A stretch of 8,460 bases of DNA from Caldatribacterium sp964426875 (GCA_964426875.1 CAYRSB010000037.1:1-8460), one strand, 5' to 3'; shown: positions 1-6,160, numbered from the stretch's first letter. Translations and numbers: made by a program. Notes: generated by a model not told the origin, from the letters alone.

Positions 1-1
1 G

Positions 2-253
2 GGTGAAGGAGGCCTACCTTCTGCCCTTTCTGTTATCAGGGGAGTGAGGGCTTGCAAGAGAGGGGAAGAGATACATCCTTGTGAATGGAAGGCTCTCCCA
101 AAGAGAGTCAAAGTCATATTCCATGCCCTCTGCCACTTCGGCAACTACCTCTGCCCTATCTTCTTAGACCACAAGCTCCTTGTGGCTAGTCTGGAGAAGG
201 AAGCTGATTACTTCGCCTATCTCCTCATGAGGGAGTGGATGGAGGAGGAGTAG
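2..253 (+). CDS. C-terminal end of an unidentified protein (5' partial)
   Basis: The frame is open from the left window edge to TAG at 251-253. A GTG at 44 could start a 69-residue protein, but no well-spaced ribosome site precedes it and the frame stays open upstream, so this is more likely the last ~83 residues of a longer gene. The visible part is basic in its first half, has a Cys/His cluster (HPCEW, then HALCHFGNYLC), and ends in an acidic amphipathic tail (KEADYFAYLLMREWMEEE). I recognise no family. It ends 60 bases before the restriction endonuclease relic on the same strand, so a link to the restriction-modification locus is possible but unproven. Confidence 0.45.
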   Translation, partial: GEGGLPSALSVIRGVRACKRGEEIHPCEWKALPKRVKVIFHALCHFGNYLCPIFLDHKLLVASLEKEADYFAYLLMREWMEEE

Positions 254-313
254 TTACAATAAGAGGGAGTGTATGATGATATTGTACCGAAGTGATGGAA
301 TAGAGGGATAGCG

Positions 314-945
314 ATGGCGAGCCGTTTGGTTGAAGTATTTGAAGACGAAGAGCTTGTCGAAAGAATAAAGAGGCGTCTGCCCTATTTGTTTCAGCTTGCG
401 GAGGTAGAAACTTCGCGAGCGGGGAAAATAGGAATGGAGGTAGGTTCGGTTTGCGAAAAGATAATAGTAGCTTTGCTCATTTACAAGTTTGGCGAGGAAA
501 ATGTGATTACCGAAATACCCATTACAGAGCATAAGGTGGACCTGAGGTTATTTGGATAGCCTGTGTCGGTTAAAACTATAACTGGCAAAAAGTTAAGTGA
601 AGTCAAACTGATATGGACTGTTAATGGAGAAAGGGCGAAGGAATTTCATGAAAAATACTACCCATCTTGTGACATTCTGCTTATTTAAGTCAACTGGGAC
701 GATGCTGGGGGATTTTACTTTATCCCGCTTGAGGTACAGGATAGGGTTTTCAACGATATGGGTAGAGAAAGGTACATCAAACTTCCCAAACCCGGCACAA
801 ATCCACGAGGTGTGAAATTACCGAGGAAGCACTTTCTCGCTTAGTTCACGACCATGACTTAAGGAGCATTATGATACATTGGCGGAGAACGGAAATAGAC
901 TTTAACCCTTATAAGAAATGAGTTGATCTCTGGAAGGAGGGGTAG
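314..945 (+). pseudogene. ThaI-like type II restriction endonuclease, degraded
   Basis: The ATG at 314 follows AGAGGG (302-307) at good spacing. Conceptual translation across the lesions gives about 210 residues resembling ThaI-family type II endonucleases (ThaI cuts CGCG): RRLPYLFQLAE, RAGKIGMEVGS, LLIYKFGEENV, VDLRLFG, SVKTITG, YYPSCDILL, YIKLPKPGTNPRG. Asp76 in VDLRLFG and Lys87 in SVKT are candidate catalytic residues of a PD-(D/E)XK-like core. Lesions: TAG at 557-559 between those two residues; TAA at 686-688; a one-base loss near 811, after which the frame resumes as EITEEALSRLVHDHDL-like sequence; and TGA at 919-921, where NPYKK-W-VDLW is expected. The stop at 943-945 looks like the true end. 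The cognate methyltransferase starts 8 bases later. Family assignment is from motif memory; inactivation is read directly from the sequence. Confidence 0.8.
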
Positions 946-952
946 GAGAGCA

Positions 953-1875
953 TTGAAGCGAAGAACAGGCACCAAGACGAGTGCTTTTGGCTCTCTGGGG
1001 AGAGTTAACCACGACTCTTCTCCCTTTTACAATAGTAGGCCGTATGAGGGGTTACCCAAAGAAGAGGTGACCGAGTACAAAGAAAATCCCATCCCTCCTG
1101 AATTTCTCGATAAGATTTTTCATAAGTCGAGCGAAAAAATGGAAGAACTGCCTGACAATAGCGTTCACTTGATGGTTACTTCCCCTCCTTACAATGTCGG
1201 TAAAGAGTACGATCGCAACCTCACCCTGGAAGAATACAGAGAATTCCTGAAAAGGGTGTGGAGGGAAGCCAAAAGAGTCCTGGTTCCCGGGGGGAGAACC
1301 TGTATAAACATTGCCAACCTGGGGAGGAAACCCTATATTCCTCTTCACGCTTTTATTATCGAGGACATGCTTGAGCTGGGATTCCTTATGAAAGGAGAAA
1401 TCATCTGGAATAAAGGGGCCAGTGGGAGCCCTTCAACTGCCTGGGGTAGCTGGCTTTCTGCCAAAAACCCGACGTTACGGGACATCCATGAATATATCCT
1501 GGTTTTTTCCAAGGGGGCGTTGCGAAGAGAAAAAACGGACAGGAGGAAAAGTACCATCTCTCGGGAGGAATTCCTTGAGTTCACCAAAAGCGTATGGACA
1601 TTTGCAGAGCTGAACCGGCAAGTAAAATAGGACATCCCGCTCCCTTTCCCATGGAGCTACCTTACCGGCTCATCCAGCTCTACACCTTTGAGAACGAAGT
1701 GGTCCTCGACCCATTTATGGGGAGTGGGCAAACCGCCATTGCTGCATTAAAGGCAAAACGCCACTATGTGGGATACGAAATAAACGGAGAATACGTAAGA
1801 CTGGCCGAAAAACGTATCAAAAATTTTGCCCTGGAAATCAACCACCCTACCCTGTTTGAAGAGAAAGCCATTTAA
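953..1875 (+). pseudogene. Type II DNA methyltransferase (beta class, probably N4-cytosine), frameshifted
   Basis: This would methylate the recognition site of the adjacent endonuclease. Motif order is catalytic TSPPYN first (SPPY at residues 77-80 from the chosen start), then the AdoMet motif DPFMGSG (1708-1728), so it is beta class; SPPY rather than DPPY suggests N4-cytosine. VPGGRTCINIANLGRKP, NKGASGSPSTAWGSW and IHEYILVFSKG are typical of the family. I prefer TTG at 953 (MKRRTGTKTS): purine-rich AGGAGAG lies just upstream and the gap to the endonuclease stop is 7 bases. The longer TTG start at 923 would overlap the endonuclease. After SVWTF (~1600) the frame shifts by one lost or two gained bases; the rest (SKIGHPAPFPMELPYRLIQLY) is in another frame to 1875. 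The break separates catalytic and AdoMet motifs, so neither half is complete. A two-piece enzyme is conceivable but unlikely. Confidence 0.82.
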
Positions 1876-2012
1876 TCTCCACAGTGACTTTTCCCTCCTG
1901 CTAAATCCAAGTCGGGGTTACCTTCTTTTCCGGGACAAGAGGTTCACTGAAGAAAGTAAAAAGCCATAATCTTCCCATCCCCCATCTTTTTCATCATAAA
2001 GCCCAAAACGGC

Positions 2013-2041
2013 TTGACAACGTGGTTTCCTTAGAGTACAAA
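2013..2041 (+). promoter_or_regulatory. Sigma70-type promoter for the zinc-ribbon gene
   Basis: TTGACA at 2013-2018 is followed by a 17-base spacer and TACAAA at 2036-2041 (4 of 6 to TATAAT). Transcription would start near 2048, just before the GGAGGGG ribosome site at 2051-2057. The preceding 1876-2012 shows no gene and no clear terminator. Confidence 0.6.
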
Positions 2042-2062
2042 TCCATTCTAGGAGGGGTAAAA

Positions 2063-2224
2063 ATGGTTGAGTGGACCTGTCCCCACTGTGGAGGAAAACA
2101 ATACTCGGCCTGGGACAACAGAGATAAAGAAAAAATCCAGTGCATTTACTGCGGAAAGGAGTTCCCAAATCCATACTACGTAGCCCTAAAGGAGCAGCCC
2201 CCAGGAGCCGAGAGAGCGCAGTAG
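2063..2224 (+). CDS. Small zinc-ribbon protein (53 aa)
   Basis: The protein is almost entirely one treble-clef/zinc-ribbon motif: CPHC at residues 6-9 and CIYC at 27-30, each followed by a Gly-rich turn (CGG, CGK). It should bind one zinc through four cysteines. A short Pro-rich, charged tail follows (residues 35-53). The ATG at 2063 is chosen because GGAGGGG (2051-2057) sits 5 bases upstream. The in-frame GTG at 2021 lies inside the promoter and has no ribosome site. Such stand-alone ribbons can be nucleic-acid-binding adaptors or protein-interaction modules; the sequence does not say which. It has its own promoter, and the next gene also appears to have one, so it is probably monocistronic. 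Confidence 0.72.
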   Translation: MVEWTCPHCGGKQYSAWDNRDKEKIQCIYCGKEFPNPYYVALKEQPPGAERAQ

Positions 2225-2239
2225 GGAAGAAAAGGTAAC

Positions 2240-2264
2240 TTGACATACCCATTTCGGGTATAAT
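2240..2264 (+). promoter_or_regulatory. Promoter of the HD-GYP gene with unusually short spacer
   Basis: Perfect TTGACA (2240-2245) and TATAAT (2259-2264) hexamers are separated by only 13 bases rather than about 17. The TATAAT may instead pair with a poor -35 (TAACTT, 2236-2241) at normal spacing. The promoter lies 50 bases upstream of the HD-GYP start and 16 bases after the zinc-ribbon stop. Confidence 0.5.
2245..2261. promoter_or_regulatory. Operator-like dyad between -35 and -10
   Basis: ATACCC (2245-2250) and GGGTAT (2256-2261) are perfect inverted 6-base arms around ATTTC. The dyad overlaps the last base of the -35 and the first three bases of the -10. A dimeric regulator bound here would block or remodel this short-spacer promoter. 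No regulator is identified, and a 6-base dyad can arise by chance. Confidence 0.35.
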
Positions 2265-2284
2265 AGGTCAAGCTGTCTTCTTAA

Positions 2285-2310
2285 GAGGACTTCTCCTCGA
2301 GAGGAGGAGA
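2285..2310 (+). promoter_or_regulatory. Possible Shine-Dalgarno-masking hairpin with a competing alternative
   Basis: The ribosome site of the HD-GYP gene (GAGGAGGAG, 2301-2309) is preceded by its complement. TCTCCTC (2292-2298) can pair with GAGGAGA (2304-2310) as a 7-bp stem with a 5-base loop, hiding the site. The same TCCTC (2294-2298) can pair with GAGGA (2285-2289) around CTTC, which would free it. The two pairings are mutually exclusive, as in a translational switch. There is no ligand domain, so temperature or a trans factor would be the simplest trigger. Purine-rich ribosome sites make such pairing easy by chance. Confidence 0.35.
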
Positions 2311-2313
2311 GCT

Positions 2314-3990
2314 TTGGACTTTGACTGGGATGGTTTCCTTAAAGAGCTCGATCGGGAGCTCAAAGAAGAGAAGGTATGGGCACTTGGCCTCTTTGCTCGT
2401 CTCCTCAACGATCGGTGGAAGATTCTCTCTCTTCTCACCCGGGGAAAGGGGATTGATAGTTCTCTTAAGGGAGTCACCATGCGGCCTCCGGAAGATGCAG
2501 TGCTACAAAAACTCCTTGAGGAGGAGGTTTTTGTGGTTTGTGTGGACCGGTCTCAGTTTTTGCGCTTCCACAGAGCTTTCCCTGGTACCATCCCCGAAGG
2601 TCCAGTCTTTGTCCACCATGTCTTCCTCGACCCCGGGATGGTTCTTCTGGTCCTCTCCCAAGAGGACGTCTCCTCTCGCCTTGGGGAGGCTGTAAAAAAC
2701 TTTTCCCTCCCCCGCCAGGCTCGGTATGCTCTCTACCGGGATGTCAACGTTGAGCTCGTTTTCGATTGCTTCCTTCTCAGCCTCACTTCCCTCCTTGAGA
2801 GCATCGAACCCTATACCTACCACCACTCCCTGCGGGTAGCCCTCCTCGGTGCCAGCATAGCCCGACACCTCGGCCTCCCTAAGGAGAAAGAGAAAGAGGT
2901 GCGAGTGGCCGGCCTCATCCATGATCTGGGGAAAATCCTCATACCCCGAGAAATCCTCCACAAACCTGGCCGACTCACCCCGGAGGAATTCGAGGAGGTG
3001 AAAAAACACGTTTTCGAGCTTCCCCGAATCTTCTTAGGCAATGAGTTTTTGGAAAGACATGTGTCTTTGGCCCGCCTCCACCATGAGCGGCTTGATGGGA
3101 GCGGATACCTGGGCCTTAAGGGGAAGGATATACCCTTAGAGGCGAGGATTCTGGCGGTGTGCGATGTCTTCGATGCTTTAGTCCATGTAAGACCCCACCG
3201 GAGAGCCTATACTCTGGAAGAAGCCTTCCAGGAACTCCACACCCTCACCCGAGCGGGGAAATTCGATAGCAAAGTTTTTTGGGCCCTCCTTGAAGTCCTT
3301 CCTGAATACTACCCTGTTTCGGCGAAGGGACAGTTGCCCTTCCTTCCCCCGGGCACTGAGGTTCGGGTGCAGCGGATTTCCTCCGAGGAAGAGGAAGCCG
3401 TGGAGGAATTCTACCTGGGGAAGGTTGAGGAAATGGAGAAGGACAAACTCGCGGTGGTCTTTGGGGAAGAAGTCCCCCTGGTCTCCGGAGAAAGGGTTTC
3501 CATCTTCTGGAACCTCTCCTACTTTACGGTGGAGCTTTGGGCCAAGTGTATCACAAGCACTGAAAAACACGCCACTTTCCTCCTCCAAAGGGCAGAACAC
3601 CGAGAGACAGACTTCACCCTCTGGTGGAATCTCGACATTCGTTTTATGAAGATTGATTCTCCTCCCGGTAAAGATATTGTCGCCGAGGTGACACGAAACC
3701 TTCCACATCTCAGAGAGGGGCAGACAGAGAGTATCGGAATGCAGTGGATGACGTTCTCCACCCGAGAGTTGGGACTAAAGGTAGGTGACAGGATAGCCGT
3801 TCTCTTTGAAGCCTATGGGGAGCGCTTTGTCATCCCGGCCCAGGTGGAGAAAGTAGAGGACCTTGGCTTTGCCTATCGTGTGATTGTGGTAAACTTTGCC
3901 CTCAAGGAACAGGAGGCTCACCGCCTCCACACAATCCTTTCCCAAAGGCAGAGAGAGCTCCTCACTGGGGTACGGGAATACAGCTTTTGA
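2314..3990 (+). CDS. HD-GYP domain protein with C-terminal YcgR/PilZ-like region (558 aa)
   Basis: TTG at 2314 follows GAGGAGGAG at 4-base spacing; no better start is visible. Residues 1-155 match nothing I recognise. Residues ~160-325 are an HD-GYP domain, a metal-dependent phosphohydrolase class that usually degrades cyclic di-GMP: H171 (HSLRV), HDLGK at 203-207, H232, HHE at 256-258, DGSGYL at 261-266, and D284 with D287 (CDVFDAL). The metal ligands look complete, but the signature Pro of GYP is Leu266. Residues ~345-430 (GTEVRV, then YLGKVEEM, then VSGERVSIFW) resemble the beta-barrel N-domain of YcgR-type proteins; ~437-545 has a PilZ-like pattern (GLKVGDRIAVLF, VPAQ-type strand, VNFALKEQEAHRLHTILSQRQREL). 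The PilZ ligand motifs RxxxR and D/NxSxxG are not recognisable. No membrane segments are seen, so it is probably cytoplasmic. Domain calls beyond HD-GYP are inference. Confidence 0.85.
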   Translation: MDFDWDGFLKELDRELKEEKVWALGLFARLLNDRWKILSLLTRGKGIDSSLKGVTMRPPEDAVLQKLLEEEVFVVCVDRSQFLRFHRAFPGTIPEGPVFVHHVFLDPGMVLLVLSQEDVSSRLGEAVKNFSLPRQARYALYRDVNVELVFDCFLLSLTSLLESIEPYTYHHSLRVALLGASIARHLGLPKEKEKEVRVAGLIHDLGKILIPREILHKPGRLTPEEFEEVKKHVFELPRIFLGNEFLERHVSLARLHHERLDGSGYLGLKGKDIPLEARILAVCDVFDALVHVRPHRRAYTLEEAFQELHTLTRAGKFDSKVFWALLEVLPEYYPVSAKGQLPFLPPGTEVRVQRISSEEEEAVEEFYLGKVEEMEKDKLAVVFGEEVPLVSGERVSIFWNLSYFTVELWAKCITSTEKHATFLLQRAEHRETDFTLWWNLDIRFMKIDSPPGKDIVAEVTRNLPHLREGQTESIGMQWMTFSTRELGLKVGDRIAVLFEAYGERFVIPAQVEKVEDLGFAYRVIVVNFALKEQEAHRLHTILSQRQRELLTGVREYSF

Positions 3991-4253
3991 GGAAAAGATC
4001 AAACTCATCCCGGGGGAAGCCCTTGGGGAGTGATTCAGTTTTCTTCCTTTCCCATCCTGCGAGTCCCCGGGGACACTTCTAAGGACTGCCCAGGATCCTT
4101 CAAGGCGGCCAATGACAACGTGCATTTTGTCCACTACTTGATTACACAAATCCCATTCTCTGCCTGTCAGGTGCATGGGGACGCTTGCAGAGTGAAAGGC
4201 ACACCTTCCAAGGCGTTTCATTTGTCTTTTTGCCACCCGTACCAGGAGAAAAA
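3991..4253. other. Gap with no recognisable gene
   Basis: I see no convincing gene on either strand. Short open frames exist (4030-4257 plus; 3775-4236 minus, running back into the HD-GYP gene), but neither has a recognisable motif, and the minus frame shadows the real gene. A perfect 12-base palindrome, GTCCCCGGGGAC, sits near 4063-4074. Given the wrecked gene that follows, this may be degraded coding sequence. Confidence 0.4.
4003..4040 (+). terminator. Weak terminator candidate after the HD-GYP gene
   Basis: ACTC-AT-CCC (4003-4011) can pair with GGGGAGT (4025-4031), giving 7 pairs with a two-base bulge; a T-rich stretch follows (GTTTTCTTCCTTT). The stem is interrupted and the T-run is broken, so termination would be modest. 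The position, 13 bases after the stop, is right. Confidence 0.3.
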
Positions 4254-4283
4254 TTGACGGGAGAACAATGGAAGGCCTATAAT
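4254..4283 (+). promoter_or_regulatory. Strong sigma70-type promoter for the Mrr_N-like relic
   Basis: TTGACG (4254-4259), an 18-base spacer and perfect TATAAT (4278-4283). Transcription would start near 4290 and give a ~60-base leader before the GTG at 4349. The promoter seems intact although its gene is broken. Confidence 0.6.
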
Positions 4284-4290
4284 TTTACAA

Positions 4291-4323
4291 AGAGCGTAAT
4301 TTTAAAAGGCTTTTGCGCGCTCT
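4291..4323 (+). promoter_or_regulatory. Leader hairpin of the Mrr_N-like relic
   Basis: AGAGCG (4291-4296) pairs with CGCTCT (4318-4323), extendable by a T-G wobble, around an A/T-rich 20-base loop. It begins at the predicted transcript 5' end, so it may be a stabilising or regulatory leader structure. There is no T-run after it, so it is not an obvious attenuator. Confidence 0.3.
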
Positions 4324-4348
4324 ACAATGAACATCGGGAGGGGGAAGT

Positions 4349-5175
4349 GTGGCAGTGCCTACCCAAGGAAGCATACTCCTCCCCCTGCTCAGAGTGATTG
4401 TAGATGCAGGAGGAAGACTACCCTGCAGTGAGGCCATAAAGCGCGTTGAAGCTTTCTTTCCCGAACTCACCAAGGAGGATAAACTCCAACTGTTCCTCTC
4501 TGGCACAAGGAGATAACTAAACCGGGTTCAGTGGGCAAGGATGAAGTTAGTTCTGATGGGATGCCTCGATAAGGAAGCCCCGAAGGGAATGTGGCAGATC
4601 AGCGAAAAGGGAAGGAGGTACCTTAAGCCCGAAGGCCTAAATGGAAGCCCAGGTATTCAAGCTCCCAGAGAGGTGACGCAGCTCAAAGTGCCTGGGAGAC
4701 AATAAGAACTCAAAGGGGGATTCATCCCGAAGAAGAGGAAATGGAAGAAGTACAGAAGAGAGCAGAGAGGATACATGAGAAGCCGAAAGCCCTTCTCTAT
4801 GAAGTCGGAGAAATACTGGGCAAATACCCGCACAAAGAGTTCCATGAATCCCCTTACACATACACGATGTCACCTGGCAGGATTTTCCCGAAGTCCTCGG
4901 GCAACACACGTTTTGAGGTTCAGGATAAGGGGAACTTAATAGAGGCCCTGGCCAAGCTGCAACATGCCAGAGACATTTGGAAAAGCAAACCCTTTCCCGT
5001 GATAACTGGAGAAAGGGACTGTCAGAAACTCCACCAGCTGGTAGCTCCTTTGCTTTCCGGCACATTCCACCGATTGTCTCGAGAGTTGATTGTTTTAAGT
5101 CCAGAGGGTGTGGAAGAGCTCCACGAAGCACTGCAAAAGCAAAGAGAAATACTCAAACACCTCCTGGTGGATTAG
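4349..5175 (+). pseudogene. Mrr_N-type winged-helix plus nuclease-like protein, multiply broken
   Basis: GTG at 4349 lies 4 bases after a G-rich ribosome site (GGGAGGGGG, 4336-4344) and begins MAVPTQGSILLPLLR, the typical start of Mrr N-terminal winged-helix domains. SEAIKRVEAFFPELT and, after a TAA at 4514-4516, NRVQWARMKLVLMG and GMWQISEKGRRYL complete that domain. The frame then stops at 4703. A second segment continues one frame over (from about 4680 to TAG at 5173-5175): KALLYEVGEILGKYP, FEVQDKGNLIEALAKLQHARDIW, GTFHRLSRELIVLSPE. Between them, 4866-4910 reads best in the third frame as DVTWQDFPEVLGQHT, so at least two more indels flank it. D-V-T-W and E-V-Q would fit a PD-(D/E)XK-like core with Gln for Lys, which would make this a Mrr-like restriction or DNA-processing nuclease. 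Loss of function is clear; the C-terminal assignment is tentative. Confidence 0.72.
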
Positions 5176-5226
5176 CAGCACTTGACAAGGCAGGTTGGGA
5201 AATTACCAGATTGAAAAAGTGAAAAC

Positions 5227-5425
5227 TCAGGTATCGGGGCTTCCTTCCCTCTGTCTCACAGACCCCCTCCACTTCACAATGTATTCCTTTCCTTTGTACC
5301 TGTGGTAAATGCGTTCACCTAAAATGGTTGCAAACTCAATCCTGCCTTTTGCAACCGCTGGGTTATCATCGGCATAAATCCTGAACAGCGACGTTTGCCC
5401 TGGCAGAAGAAGAGGGAAAAACTGT
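5227..5425 (-). pseudogene. Minus-strand gene fragment, possibly DUF2924-like
   Basis: Read on the minus strand from about 5425 to TGA at 5227-5229, the frame gives a protein-like stretch: SLFRIYADDNPAVAKG, RIEFATILGERIYHRYKGKEYIVKW. It has no ATG, GTG or TTG start and ends soon after IVKW in unrelated-looking sequence, so it is at best a remnant. The G-x-R-x-x-x-x-Y-K-G-K-E-Y-x-V-K pattern recalls DUF2924, a small family common near phage-type recombinases. It lies tail to tail with the Mrr_N relic. It could also be chance. Confidence 0.3.
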
Positions 5426-5633
5426 TATCACAGGGAGACCTGTTTTTGGTCTTTTGTGGCGATTGCAAAGTGAAAGGCGAGGTTTTCCCTCTTTGGGGGC
5501 TTATAATAACGGCCTTCGGTTGGATTCCCACGGGAGACGAAAAAACGACCCTCGGGATGACAAGGTAGGGGCCGTCTTGAGGTTCCCAAAAGAGGCCGTG
5601 GTGCTCCCGATTGCTTTGCACCCTTTTGTCACT

Positions 5634-5831
5634 GCGAGGGGCTTCAGGATTTTGAAGCCCCGTGGCGGTCCTCGCGAGGAGGCGCACTTTGCCTCCGTGG
5701 CAACCCGCCGTCGCGAGGCACGCGTATTCTCGTGCCGTGGCGATCCGGCCAAAGGCCGTCGCGAGGCACGCGTATTCTCGTGCCGTGGCGATCTTGTCTT
5801 TCCTGTCCTTTTGAAGGAAGAAAATACGAGG
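5634..5831 (+). repeat. Family A hairpins, copies A1-A4
   Basis: Four hairpins share outer GCGAG and CGTGGC. A1: GGGGCTTCA (5638-5646) / TGAAGCCCC (5653-5661). A2: GGAGGC (5678-5683) / GCCTCC (5691-5696). A3: GGCACG (5717-5722) / CGTGCC (5731-5736), loop CGTATTCT. A4 is the same as A3 at +48 bases (5765-5784). A3 and A4 form an exact 39-base tandem repeat (5707-5745, 5755-5793) joined by a small CGGCC-AAA-GGCCG hairpin. The tail 5793-5831 resembles the tail of the second A block. Confidence 0.78.
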
Positions 5832-5840
5832 TTGCTTCGG

Positions 5841-5948
5841 AAACGAAAAGACGACCTCGCAACGACTTCGTCGGATTGCTTCACCAAGCGAGAATGCGAG
5901 GTTCCCAATGACAACCAAGAGAAACGAAAAAGCGACCTTGGCAACGAC
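5841..5948. repeat. Reverse-type family A sequence
   Basis: ACGAAAAG-x-CGACC followed by (C)AACGAC recurs near 5842-5866 and 5925-5947, with a shorter form near 5538. The segment 5831-5886 (GTTGCTTC...CCTCGCAACGAC...GATTGCTTCAC) is homologous to 6651-6703 and reads as the complement of GCGAGG...GAAGCAATC. Its hairpin CGAC-TTC-GTCG (5863-5873) corresponds to CGGC-ATTC-GCCG at 6682-6693. Confidence 0.55.
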
Positions 5949-6031
5949 CCTCCCTTTGCCATTCCTGCAGATCTTCCTTCTTGTCATTCCTGCACAATAC
6001 CCACTTCGTCATTCCCGCATGTCTCCCTTAC

Positions 6032-6160
6032 TTCGTCATTCCCGCGTGTTTCAAGCGGGAATCCCACGCTCTCGTCATTCCTGCACGTTTCAAGGAGGAA
6101 TCTAAGCAAGACCCCGGCTGAAAAATTGCCGGGGTGATGAGTAAAGAAACGTCATTCCTG
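6032..6160 (+). repeat. 129-bp exact direct repeat, copy 1
   Basis: Identical base for base to 6369-6497 (offset 337). Similarity continues upstream to 6008 at roughly 75% identity and stops abruptly after 6160. It contains two B1 hairpins, one B2 hairpin and the start of another B1. Confidence 0.9.

Noticed and set aside
923..952. Methyltransferase start at TTG 923
   Set aside because: It would overlap the endonuclease end and adds a basic stretch (ISGRRGRRAL). The TTG at 953 has a closer purine-rich ribosome site and gives MKRRTGT.
1594..1640. Programmed frameshift in the methyltransferase
   Set aside because: No slippery heptamer or downstream pseudoknot is evident at the junction, and the partner endonuclease is also broken, so decay is simpler.
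4063..4074. GTCCCCGGGGAC palindrome as an operator
   Set aside because: A perfect 12-base palindrome, but with no promoter or gene start nearby; chance is likely in this relic region.
3775..4236. 153-codon minus-strand open frame
   Set aside because: Half of it shadows the HD-GYP gene; no motif, ribosome site or recognisable protein signal.
5182..5210. Promoter at TTGACA 5182-5187
   Set aside because: There is no acceptable -10 at 16-18 bases (ACCAGA) and no downstream plus-strand gene.
5454..6137. 227-codon open frame on the plus strand (and overlapping minus-strand frames)
   Set aside because: It runs through hairpin repeats of both families, is low-complexity and Arg/Ser/Pro-rich, and repeats the same peptide where the DNA repeats. 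It has no ribosome site at its start.
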